A stretch of 7,849 nucleotides of DNA, taken from contig CAMLOB010000159.1 in assembly GCA_946481475.1 (NCBI GenBank), forward strand, positions 1 to 7,849, in the 5' to 3' direction. The stretch comes from an uncultured Chlorobiota bacterium (GTDB lineage: Bacteria > Bacteroidota > Kapaibacteriia > OLB7). Below, piece by piece: positions 1-6,238 of the stretch (positions are counted from its first letter, which is position 1; each line of letters starts with the position of its first letter). The translations under genes were made by a program, and so were the position numbers. The notes under the pieces were generated by a model, which saw only the letters and a list, made by a program, of their open reading frames with translations, was not told the origin of the DNA and did not search any database.

Positions 1-70
1 TGATGCTTCCACTTCAAATCTACTCCTACTGTCAGATTATGTCGTGACTACTTCATATTACGTCCTCTCG

Positions 71-197
71 ACTCCCGACTCTCACCTCATTCCCTTCCGG
101 CAATGAAGCTCCGGAACATCGGATTCTCTGACTCCCGATTTTCAACTCTCTCTCCCCCAACCATTTAACAATTCAACTCCCGACCCTCGACTCCCGA
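71..197. repeat. Dispersed ACTCCCGA repeat family
   Basis: The octamer ACTCCCGA occurs exactly at 71-78, 131-138, 176-183 and 190-197, and a one-mismatch copy ACTTCCGA lies at 233-240. The intervening bases are similar pyrimidine-rich words such as CTCTC and CCCTCGACT. The copies are irregularly spaced, so this is a degenerate repeat field rather than a clean tandem array. Function is unknown. Similar CTCCCGA-type repeats are familiar between genes in Bacteroidota and Chlorobiota, which is recollection and not a search result. Confidence 0.6.
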
Positions 198-268
198 CCC
201 CTTCAAACTCCCCCCAACCATTCAACGATTCAACTTCCGATTCCCAACCATTGAACTATTGCCAACTT
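158..268. repeat. Three copies of a ~23-bp CAACCATT-type repeat
   Basis: Three related segments start with CAACCATT at 158-180, 215-238 and 245-268. Inside them an octamer of the type CAACNATT recurs, as in CAACCATT followed by CAACGATT in the second copy. The copies differ at several positions: TTAACAATT, TCAACGATT and TGAACTATT in the middle. The start-to-start spacing is 57 and then 30 bp. They are interleaved with the ACTCCCGA family. No coding role is apparent. Confidence 0.6.
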
Positions 269-300
269 TCTCCCCAATACCCGAAACTTCTTCCCGTCAG

Positions 301-316
301 CTTTGTTACTTTGTGA
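301..316. repeat. Two-copy tandem octamer CTTTGTTA / CTTTGTGA
   Basis: Two adjacent octamers, CTTTGTTA (301-308) and CTTTGTGA (309-316), differ at one base. They lie 16 bp before the GTG at 332. They mark the right end of the repeat-rich leader and could be mistaken for a -7 promoter element. I regard them as one more short repeat of the intergenic region. Confidence 0.5.
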
Positions 317-331
317 CGAACCGTCCCTCCC

Positions 332-3300
332 GTGCCGTCAGAATGTTCCGACATCGTAATTCAGCTGCAATATGATTTGATGATACGTCCCTGCAATACC
401 TGTTTTTTTTGCTCCACAACCTCTCTGCGGATATTCCGTTCCTTCATTCCGACCATTGCCGGTCGGCACAGAATCGGGGCCGGAAGCCTTCTTCTTTCCG
501 GACTTCTCCTTCTCCTGACATTGCTGCCGGGACAGCTCAGCGGACAGAGCCTCTCGATTCTTGACGTCAATACCATCAACTTTCCGGAAGTGTCGGGAAG
601 CGTCATTGCTCTGGACGCAAGCGGCGTGCCGATCAGCGGTCTCGATGCCGGAAGCCTGAGCGTCAGCGAGGACGGAATTCCCAGAAACATCATCAACGTC
701 ACCTGTCCCCCTTCCGGAGGCCCTACCCCTGTAAGCGTGACGCTGGTTATTGACCGGAGCGGGTCGATGCTGGCTCCGCTTCCGAACGGATTGACCCCGC
801 TCGACCTGATTGTCGACGGCACTTCCGCCTTTCTGGAGACGCTTCTGTTTACCCCTCCGACGGCGGTGGCCATCACGGCATTCAACGAACGGCCTTTTCT
901 CGTCAGCGACTTCCGAACGTCGGCCCCTCCCCTTCTCTCCGTTCTCAACGGACTGGTACCGGAGGGAGGGACGGAATTCAATCCCGCTTTTATCGATCCC
1001 CTTCTGGGAGGCATCTCCCTCCTGAATACCCGTCCCGACTCGGTCCGCCGCATCCTGATCTTCATCACCGACGGTGCCCCGAACACGCCGCCGGACGTCA
1101 ACACCATCGTTGCACAGGCGCGGGATGCCGGCGTCGGTGTCTACGCCATCACCATCGGCTCACCGATGAGCTCCCGACTTGCGGCAATTGCAACGCAAAC
1201 CAGCGGGAAGACCTGGGAGAACGTCCGGACGACCGAGGAGCTGTCGGCGATTCTGCGGAGCATCGCCCTGATCAGCAGAGGGATGGAGCCCTGCCGGGTC
1301 ACCTGGCGTTCGGAAACCGCGTGCGGTCCGGACAAAGTCGAGCGGAACGTCGAAATGCGCCTGAGTCCTCCCGGACTGCTCGGGAAAGGGACCTATCAGG
1401 TACCGCAAAGCGAACTGATGCTCCTGCAGACGACGGAGAAATTTCTCTGGTTCGGAAAAGCCACGTTCCCCGCAACGCCGACACAACAACTGACGCTCAC
1501 CGCACGGAACGGATCCATTACCGTCGAGCGTGCGATGATATCCGACCCTCTCCACTTCTCGGTCTCCAACTGGGGAGGAACGCCTCCCCCATTCAAACTG
1601 AACGACGGGGAGAGCCGGACGATCACCGTACAGTTCGCCCCGACCGACACAACCGGATATGCGGGAGAGTTGCAGTTCATCGGGCTTCCCTGTTCCAGCA
1701 GACCGGTCCTGCTGGCCGGAGGAGATCGTCTGCCGCAGGACGACTCTCCGTTGAGTCTCCGCTCTCCCGTCGGCGAGGAAGTCTTCGGCACCTGCGATTC
1801 GGTAACGATCACCTGGGGGGGCATTCCCCCGGATGAACCGATCCGCATACAATACAGCAGCGACGACGGAAAGAACTGGCAAACGATCACCGATTCGGCA
1901 ACCGGATATGAATACCGCTGGCTCCCCCCCGGTCCCGGCACCGCCTACCGCATCAAGGTCTCGACCGACGCCGCACAGCAGCATATCATCAACACGATTG
2001 CCGGAGGGGGAGATCTGGACGAGGATGAAATCTTCGCCACCCAGTCGATCCTCCGTTCGACAATGGGAGTTGACGTCCGCGACGACACGCTCTTCATCGC
2101 CGAGGCCGGACGGAACAAGATCCGGGGAGTCGATCTGGTCTCGGGAGTCATCACCACAATTGCCGGAACCGGACTGAACGGAAACGGCGGGGACGGGGGA
2201 CCGGCAACACTCGGACGGCTCAGCAGTCCGACCGATGTTCTGGTCACCGACGACACAATTTTCATCGCCGACAGCTACAACCACAAGATTCGCGTGATCG
2301 ACCGCAGGACGGGACGCATCTACACCTTCGCCGGCACCGGGGCTATCGGCTTCAGTCCGGACGGGACAAAGATGGATTCGGATACCGCCTTTATGAACTT
2401 TCCGGTCTCGCTGGAAATCGATGATCGCTATCTCTACGTCAGCGAATCCGGAACAGACCGGATCAGAAGGATCGACCGCAAGACATTGATCATTTCCACC
2501 GTTGCCGGAGGGGGAACGTCATTCGACAGTGACGGCGCTCCGGCCACCGTCGCCCAGCTCTCCGTACCGTACGGCATGACCATCGTCGACAGTCTGTTGA
2601 TCTTTGCCGAAAGGGATGCGGGACGTATCAGGAGAGTGGATCTTCGGACCGGTATCATCTCGACCGTTGCCGGAAGCGGAAGAACGGGGAGCAGAGGGGA
2701 CGGAGACCTGGCCATCAGGGCGGAACTCCAACTGCCGACCGACGTCGCCTTCTACGGCGACTCCCTCTTTATCGCCGACGCCGTCAACAACAAGATCCGT
2801 CTGGTGGACATGAAGACCGGCATCATCAACACGTTTGCCGGAAACGGCATCCCGAATTACGGCGGCGACAACGACGTACCCTGGCGCGCGAGCCTCAACA
2901 GTCCTTCCGGTCTTGCCGTGCGGGGGGATATCCTCTACGTCTCCGACCGGTTGAACGACAGAATCCGGACGATTACTCTCTATCGTCCGGACGGACTTGA
3001 CTCCTCGCGTGCGCCGTTCTCGGTGATCGCGCCGAAGCTGAAGGTCAATCCTCTGATCTCCGGTCGGCGGATCGATCTTGGAGAGGTCGCTGTCGGAAAC
3101 CTCCACGATTCGATCATCATCGCACTGGTCTGCAATCAGGGAGACGGTCCCCTCCTTCTGGACTCGGCATCGATCATCGGTCCGCACCGGGATGAATTCT
3201 CGGTCGTCGGAGGTCTGGCTCCCGATCCGCTTCTTCCGGGGGAATGCCGGACGGTGACGATTGAGTTCAGACCGAAAGGGACCGGAACGAGAGAGGGGGC

Positions 3301-5641
3301 CGTCATCTTCCACGGCGCCTGTGCCGGCACCGATACGGTTGGGCTGAGGGGAACGGGAAGGAGCGGGTGCGACGTGGCGGCAGTGGAACGCCTTGATTTC
3401 GGCGATATTCCGTTCGGCCTTTCCGCAAAAGATTCATTGTTGAAGTTCTCGCTCTGCAACAACGGGAGTGAAGTACTGCAGGGTGTCGTCAGCCTTTCGT
3501 CTCCCGACGGAACCTACAGGCTGGTTGAAGGGGCCGGTCCCTACGAACTCTCCGCCGGAGAATGTCTGGACCTGACGGTCCGCCTGACACCGCAGGGGAC
3601 GGGACTGAGCATGGGCGTGATCGACTACGGCATCCCGGTCGGTTGCGGCAATCCGCAGACGATCCTCTCCGGTCGTATCCTTACGCCGCCGGAACTCGAT
3701 ATCGCACCGCTCGATCTCGGCGCAGCCCCCTGTCCGGATCAAGCCGTCGATACCGTTGTGGACATCACCAACCGGGGTGGAACGCCTCTTGAAATTACCG
3801 GCATCAACTTTCTTCTGAACGATGAAGGATTTTCGCTGGTCTCCACGCCCCCGACTTCGTCGGTCCCCTGGATCGTGCCGCCGGGCGGAATAAGAGAGCT
3901 GCACATCCGACTGAGCGGGACATCGGCCGGACCGAAAGCGGCTGAGCTCGAAATCGTTTCGAACGATCCGGTCGGACCGATCACGCTGAACGTAACGGGT
4001 CGGCGCGATTCGCTTCGCCTTGCGGCGGTCTCCCCTGTTGTCAGCGTCCGGCGGGATGCCGGTGCTTCCTATCCGCGCGACACGTTCCTGCTGGTGGAGA
4101 ATACGGGAGACCGGATGATGAGGCTGACCGGCGGAACTCCGAACGGAAGCGATCCGGCTTTCTTTGCAGTTCCGGCAGGTCAGTTCCCGATTGATGTGCC
4201 TGCGGGCGAAACCGCACAGATTCTGGTGCAGTTGCTGCAACCGGGTGAGGATCGTCCCTATCGCGCAGGCATCGATCTCTCCTTCGAACCGGCCTGCAAT
4301 CTTCCGGAACTTCAGGTCGACATCGTTCACGCCGGTACGGCACCGTTGCTGACGGCCCTTCCGCTCGACTTCGCGACACTCTTCTGTTCGGCACCGGAGT
4401 TTACCGATTCATCGGTTACGGTCCGGAACGACGGCGGGAGCACGCTCAGGATCGACGGAGTTTCCATCGCGAACGATCCGGAGAACAACTTCACGCATTC
4501 GGCTGCAACACCGATAGTTCTGGAACCGGGAAACTCGGAGAGGATTCCGATACGGTTCAATCCGCAATCGACGGGAATGAAATCGGCATTGCTGCGATTG
4601 CAGACCAACACCGAAACCGGAACCGAGGATATTCCTCTCAGCGGCGAGAAAGGGGAGATCTCCTTTACGCTTTCGGCCTCCTCCCTGAACTTCGACCCGG
4701 CGGCACCGGCCCCGAACGTTGCCCGGGTCACGCTGAGGAACACGGGAACCGGACCGATCTCCTGGTCGGTCCCCTCCGGTGTCGGCCCCTTCACGGTCCT
4801 GACAATCATCCCCCCGACCACACCTGTCGGCGGGACGTCGGAACTGACGATCGCATACAACGGTCCGGCAGGAGGAAGTCCGACGGAAACGATGCAGATC
4901 GGCGAGGAGACGTGCGGGATCACGCAGGATCTGCTGTTGCGCGCCGACGACGTGCGGGGAGTTCTCCGGGTTCGGCTCCCGCACGACTCAGCCGTGTTCA
5001 ACGCTCCGGTCTCCCTCCCGCTTCGCTACGATCTGCAGAGCGGAGCCGTGCCGGTCGATCAGGACACGTTCACGACAACGATCCGGTTTATCGGGACAAC
5101 GTTCTTCTTCGAGGGGATCACCCGGGGGGAAATCGTTGAGAAGGTGTGGTATCCGGAGCGGAGCGAACTGGCCGTCACGATCCGGGGAAGGTTCGGCGAC
5201 AGGAACGGGGACACGCTGACCGGGCTTATCGGACGGGGACTGATCTCGGGGGCGATCGAGACACCACTGACAATCGAGGAGTTCTTCTGGAGTCGTCCTT
5301 CGATTGAAACCACTCGCGAAGACGGCAGCTTCAAGGTCCTCGGCACTTGCCGCGACGTCGGACTCCACCTGCTGACGCGCGTGCCGGAACTTGAGCGCGT
5401 CAGTCCGAATCCGGCCTCGGACAATGTGGTTGTGGAGTTCTCGCTGAGCGACTGGGCATGGCTGCGGGCCGATCTGATCACCCCTGCCGGCGGGACGATC
5501 GTCGTTCTGCCGCCGGGGAATGTTTCGCAGGGAAGGCATCAACTGAACATCGACGCCTCCGGACTCCCTCCCGGACTCTACCTGCTCAGAATCGAAACGC
5601 CTCACGGCAAGGCGGAACAGGGAATTATCGTGGTGAGATAA
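332..5641 (+). CDS. Large secreted VWA / NHL-propeller / choice-of-anchor D protein with T9SS sorting domain
   Basis: This 1769-residue protein is probably exported by Sec, then passed through type IX secretion to the cell surface or medium. A hydrophobic leucine-rich segment at about residues 53-65, followed by GQLSGQS (67-73), looks like a signal peptide core and cleavage region. A VWA domain (about 130-315) keeps a full MIDAS metal site: D141, S143, S145, T214 and D247. An Ig-like module (about 375-460) and an Fn3/Ig-like module (about 472-550) follow. Six NHL repeats (about 553-883) each open with an I-x-T-[IFV]-A-G-x-G motif and end with [KR]IR, giving a likely six-bladed propeller. Next come six Ig-like modules of choice-of-anchor D (ASPM/SPD-2/Hydin) type, starting near 902, 1013, 1120, 1228, 1339 and 1443. 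A beta-rich, cohesin-like region (about 1542-1684) precedes the C-terminal sorting domain (1685-1769; SPNP at 1691-1694, GLYLL at 1748-1752). Adhesion or surface binding is inference. The start is uncertain: GTG 332 and ATG 380 both lack a Shine-Dalgarno sequence. Confidence 0.93.
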   Translation: MPSECSDIVIQLQYDLMIRPCNTCFFCSTTSLRIFRSFIPTIAGRHRIGAGSLLLSGLLLLLTLLPGQLSGQSLSILDVNTINFPEVSGSVIALDASGVPISGLDAGSLSVSEDGIPRNIINVTCPPSGGPTPVSVTLVIDRSGSMLAPLPNGLTPLDLIVDGTSAFLETLLFTPPTAVAITAFNERPFLVSDFRTSAPPLLSVLNGLVPEGGTEFNPAFIDPLLGGISLLNTRPDSVRRILIFITDGAPNTPPDVNTIVAQARDAGVGVYAITIGSPMSSRLAAIATQTSGKTWENVRTTEELSAILRSIALISRGMEPCRVTWRSETACGPDKVERNVEMRLSPPGLLGKGTYQVPQSELMLLQTTEKFLWFGKATFPATPTQQLTLTARNGSITVERAMISDPLHFSVSNWGGTPPPFKLNDGESRTITVQFAPTDTTGYAGELQFIGLPCSSRPVLLAGGDRLPQDDSPLSLRSPVGEEVFGTCDSVTITWGGIPPDEPIRIQYSSDDGKNWQTITDSATGYEYRWLPPGPGTAYRIKVSTDAAQQHIINTIAGGGDLDEDEIFATQSILRSTMGVDVRDDTLFIAEAGRNKIRGVDLVSGVITTIAGTGLNGNGGDGGPATLGRLSSPTDVLVTDDTIFIADSYNHKIRVIDRRTGRIYTFAGTGAIGFSPDGTKMDSDTAFMNFPVSLEIDDRYLYVSESGTDRIRRIDRKTLIISTVAGGGTSFDSDGAPATVAQLSVPYGMTIVDSLLIFAERDAGRIRRVDLRTGIISTVAGSGRTGSRGDGDLAIRAELQLPTDVAFYGDSLFIADAVNNKIRLVDMKTGIINTFAGNGIPNYGGDNDVPWRASLNSPSGLAVRGDILYVSDRLNDRIRTITLYRPDGLDSSRAPFSVIAPKLKVNPLISGRRIDLGEVAVGNLHDSIIIALVCNQGDGPLLLDSASIIGPHRDEFSVVGGLAPDPLLPGECRTVTIEFRPKGTGTREGAVIFHGACAGTDTVGLRGTGRSGCDVAAVERLDFGDIPFGLSAKDSLLKFSLCNNGSEVLQGVVSLSSPDGTYRLVEGAGPYELSAGECLDLTVRLTPQGTGLSMGVIDYGIPVGCGNPQTILSGRILTPPELDIAPLDLGAAPCPDQAVDTVVDITNRGGTPLEITGINFLLNDEGFSLVSTPPTSSVPWIVPPGGIRELHIRLSGTSAGPKAAELEIVSNDPVGPITLNVTGRRDSLRLAAVSPVVSVRRDAGASYPRDTFLLVENTGDRMMRLTGGTPNGSDPAFFAVPAGQFPIDVPAGETAQILVQLLQPGEDRPYRAGIDLSFEPACNLPELQVDIVHAGTAPLLTALPLDFATLFCSAPEFTDSSVTVRNDGGSTLRIDGVSIANDPENNFTHSAATPIVLEPGNSERIPIRFNPQSTGMKSALLRLQTNTETGTEDIPLSGEKGEISFTLSASSLNFDPAAPAPNVARVTLRNTGTGPISWSVPSGVGPFTVLTIIPPTTPVGGTSELTIAYNGPAGGSPTETMQIGEETCGITQDLLLRADDVRGVLRVRLPHDSAVFNAPVSLPLRYDLQSGAVPVDQDTFTTTIRFIGTTFFFEGITRGEIVEKVWYPERSELAVTIRGRFGDRNGDTLTGLIGRGLISGAIETPLTIEEFFWSRPSIETTREDGSFKVLGTCRDVGLHLLTRVPELERVSPNPASDNVVVEFSLSDWAWLRADLITPAGGTIVVLPPGNVSQGRHQLNIDASGLPPGLYLLRIETPHGKAEQGIIVVR

Positions 5642-5735
5642 AACGCCTTCCGCTCCTGCGGGATGTCGTAAATCTGATCAACGAGAGAGGAGAAGGAGTA
5701 TAATCGCAGCCTGTACCGGCCATGATCGGAAACGA

Positions 5736-5769
5736 CAGGGGACTGCAAGCGACGGCCTGCAGTCCCCTG
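5736..5769. terminator. Perfect 12-bp hairpin in convergent intergenic gap
   Basis: CAGGGGACTGCA (5736-5747) is the exact reverse complement of TGCAGTCCCCTG (5758-5769), separated by a 10-nt loop. The hairpin lies between the stop of the large plus-strand gene (5641) and the stop of the minus-strand lipoprotein gene (5801), where a shared bidirectional terminator is expected. It is only about 31 nt beyond the lipoprotein stop but about 95 nt beyond the large gene. Neither side carries a strong T-tract: the minus side reads TCGTTTCC after the stem. The terminator role is therefore inferred from stem quality and position. Confidence 0.6.
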
Positions 5770-5800
5770 AATCTGCTCTATCGGATACCGAAATAAATGA

Positions 5801-6067
5801 TTAATGATCGTGGTCGTCATCACCGTCGACCGCATCCTTCACATCCTCGGCAGCACTGTCGATCGCCTCGCCGGCCTTGTCGGCAGCACTGTCGATCTCT
5901 CTGGCGGCATCATTTGCGGCGTCCTCGATATCATTACCGAGATCATTGGTGTCTTCAACCTCCGTTGAATCACCGTCCTTGATATTGACATCAGTATCGC
6001 CGCAGGCCGAAAGTCCCACCATGCCGACGGTGAACAGTGCCAGCAGGAACATGGTAAGTTTTTTCAT
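5801..6067 (-). CDS. Small acidic lipoprotein with 11-residue helical repeats
   Basis: The product is an 88-residue predicted lipoprotein. MKK plus a hydrophobic segment (about 4-19) leads into a lipobox L19-S20-A21-C22, so C22 should be lipidated and become the mature N-terminus. Residues 23-42 are rich in Asp, Glu, Asn and Thr and look disordered. From about residue 46 the chain shows a hendecad pattern, with I47, I58, I69 and V80 exactly 11 residues apart and Ala-Ala pairs three or four residues after the first three. This suggests an amphipathic helix or right-handed coiled coil like LEA or apolipoprotein segments. The C-terminus is a short Asp/His tail. An AGGGAG Shine-Dalgarno 8 nt upstream supports the start. 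The location is probably periplasmic or outer-membrane. The function is not recognisable, and I know no named family that I can assign. Confidence 0.85.
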   Translation of the reverse strand: MKKLTMFLLALFTVGMVGLSACGDTDVNIKDGDSTEVEDTNDLGNDIEDAANDAAREIDSAADKAGEAIDSAAEDVKDAVDGDDDHDH

Positions 6068-6075
6068 CGTACAAA

Positions 6076-6081
6076 CTCCCT
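6076..6081 (-). promoter_or_regulatory. Ribosome binding site of the 88-aa lipoprotein
   Basis: Read on the minus strand, AGGGAG lies 8 nt before the ATG whose first base is 6067. It is a good Shine-Dalgarno sequence and fixes this start codon. Confidence 0.7.
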
Positions 6082-6102
6082 GAGATTAATTTGACACAAC
6101 AG

Positions 6103-6156
6103 CAAGGGGATGCAGCCCCTCTTGCAAGGGGGCAAACTTAGCATTTCACCCCCTTG
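6103..6156. promoter_or_regulatory. Three CAAGGGG motifs, two direct and one inverted, upstream of lipoprotein gene
   Basis: CAAGGGG occurs on the plus strand at 6103-6109 and 6125-6131, a spacing of 22 bp, or about two helical turns. Its reverse complement CCCCTTG lies at 6150-6156. The second and third copies extend to an 8-bp inverted repeat, CAAGGGGG (6125-6132) with CCCCCTTG (6149-6156), around a 16-nt loop. AGGGG (6105-6109) can also pair with CCCCT (6116-6120). The cluster starts about 36 bp upstream of the ATG of the 88-aa lipoprotein, where its promoter should be. It may be an operator or structured leader. I see no clear promoter boxes, so the role is open. Confidence 0.35.
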
Positions 6157-6214
6157 TATCAAAACAGAGGCGCGGTTCCGGAAGTGCCGGACCGCGCCTG
6201 TTTTTTTGTTTTTT
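6125..6214 (+). ncRNA. Possible small structured RNA (two hairpins plus U-tract)
   Basis: On the plus strand this stretch reads as a first hairpin (arms 6125-6132 and 6149-6156, 16-nt loop), an A-rich linker (6157-6167), and a strong GC-rich hairpin followed by T7-G-T6 (6168-6214). That is the usual layout of a short regulatory RNA ending at an intrinsic terminator. A perfect TTGACA lies at 6091-6096, about 30 bp upstream, but I find no matching -10 box at normal spacing. No plus-strand gene lies upstream to need this terminator. The simpler reading is that it merely insulates the two minus-strand lipoprotein genes, hence the low confidence. Confidence 0.2.
6168..6214. terminator. Strong intrinsic terminator hairpin between the two lipoprotein genes
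   Basis: The outer arms AGGCGCGG (6168-6175) and CCGCGCCT (6192-6199) pair perfectly. After one bulged T the inner arms TCCGG (6177-6181) and CCGGA (6187-6191) pair around a 5-nt loop, giving 13 bp in all. On the plus strand the stem is followed by T7-G-T6 (6201-6214), a strong U-tract. On the minus strand it follows the stop of the 125-aa lipoprotein by about 40 nt, has the matching A-tract on its 5' side, and is followed by a short CTGTTTTG. It can therefore act in both directions, stronger on plus. It makes read-through from the 125-aa gene into the 88-aa gene unlikely. Confidence 0.8.
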
Positions 6215-6217
6215 CTG

Positions 6218-6233
6218 CGATGCAACTGCATCG
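6218..6233. other. Short hairpin just after the 125-aa gene stop
   Basis: CGATGC (6218-6223) and GCATCG (6228-6233) form a 6-bp stem with a 4-nt loop. It lies 5 nt past the TAG stop of the minus-strand 125-aa gene and just before the larger terminator. It may help stabilise the 3' end, but a stem this short could also be chance. Confidence 0.3.
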
Positions 6234-6238
6234 GGTTC

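Larger units (their letters stand above)
1..331. other. Intergenic region rich in degenerate short repeats, no gene seen
   Basis: I can support no coding region in this stretch. It is dominated on the plus strand by C, T and A, with few G, and by recurring short words: ACTCCCGA, CAACCATT-type octamers and CTTTGTKA. Stop codons and low-complexity composition argue against a gene. The promoter of the large downstream gene should lie here or just after it, but I find no convincing -35/-10 pair and no Bacteroidota-type -33/-7 pair. TTACTTTG at 306-313 is one mismatch from TAnnTTTG, but it lies inside a short tandem repeat and has no good upstream partner. Confidence 0.7.

Noticed and set aside
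361..1107. Minus-strand frame of 248 codons over the signal peptide and VWA domain
   Set aside because: It is antisense to a VWA domain with an intact MIDAS, and its product shows no recognisable domain.
1160..2284. Long minus-strand open frame (374 codons) antisense to the large gene, with several similar ones at 2519-3313, 3434-4330, 4327-5001 and 4988-5605
   Set aside because: They lie opposite a clearly coding frame with recognisable domains, and their products are Arg/Asp-rich without motifs. Open antisense frames are expected from GC-rich codon usage.
5698..5703. TATAAT box after the large gene
   Set aside because: There is no -35 element at suitable spacing and no plus-strand gene downstream to be driven.
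5722..5796. Short plus-strand ORF of 24 codons with a purine-rich AGGAGAAGGAG upstream
   Set aside because: The Shine-Dalgarno-like sequence is over 20 nt from the ATG, and the ORF runs through the 12-bp hairpin. It has no recognisable product.
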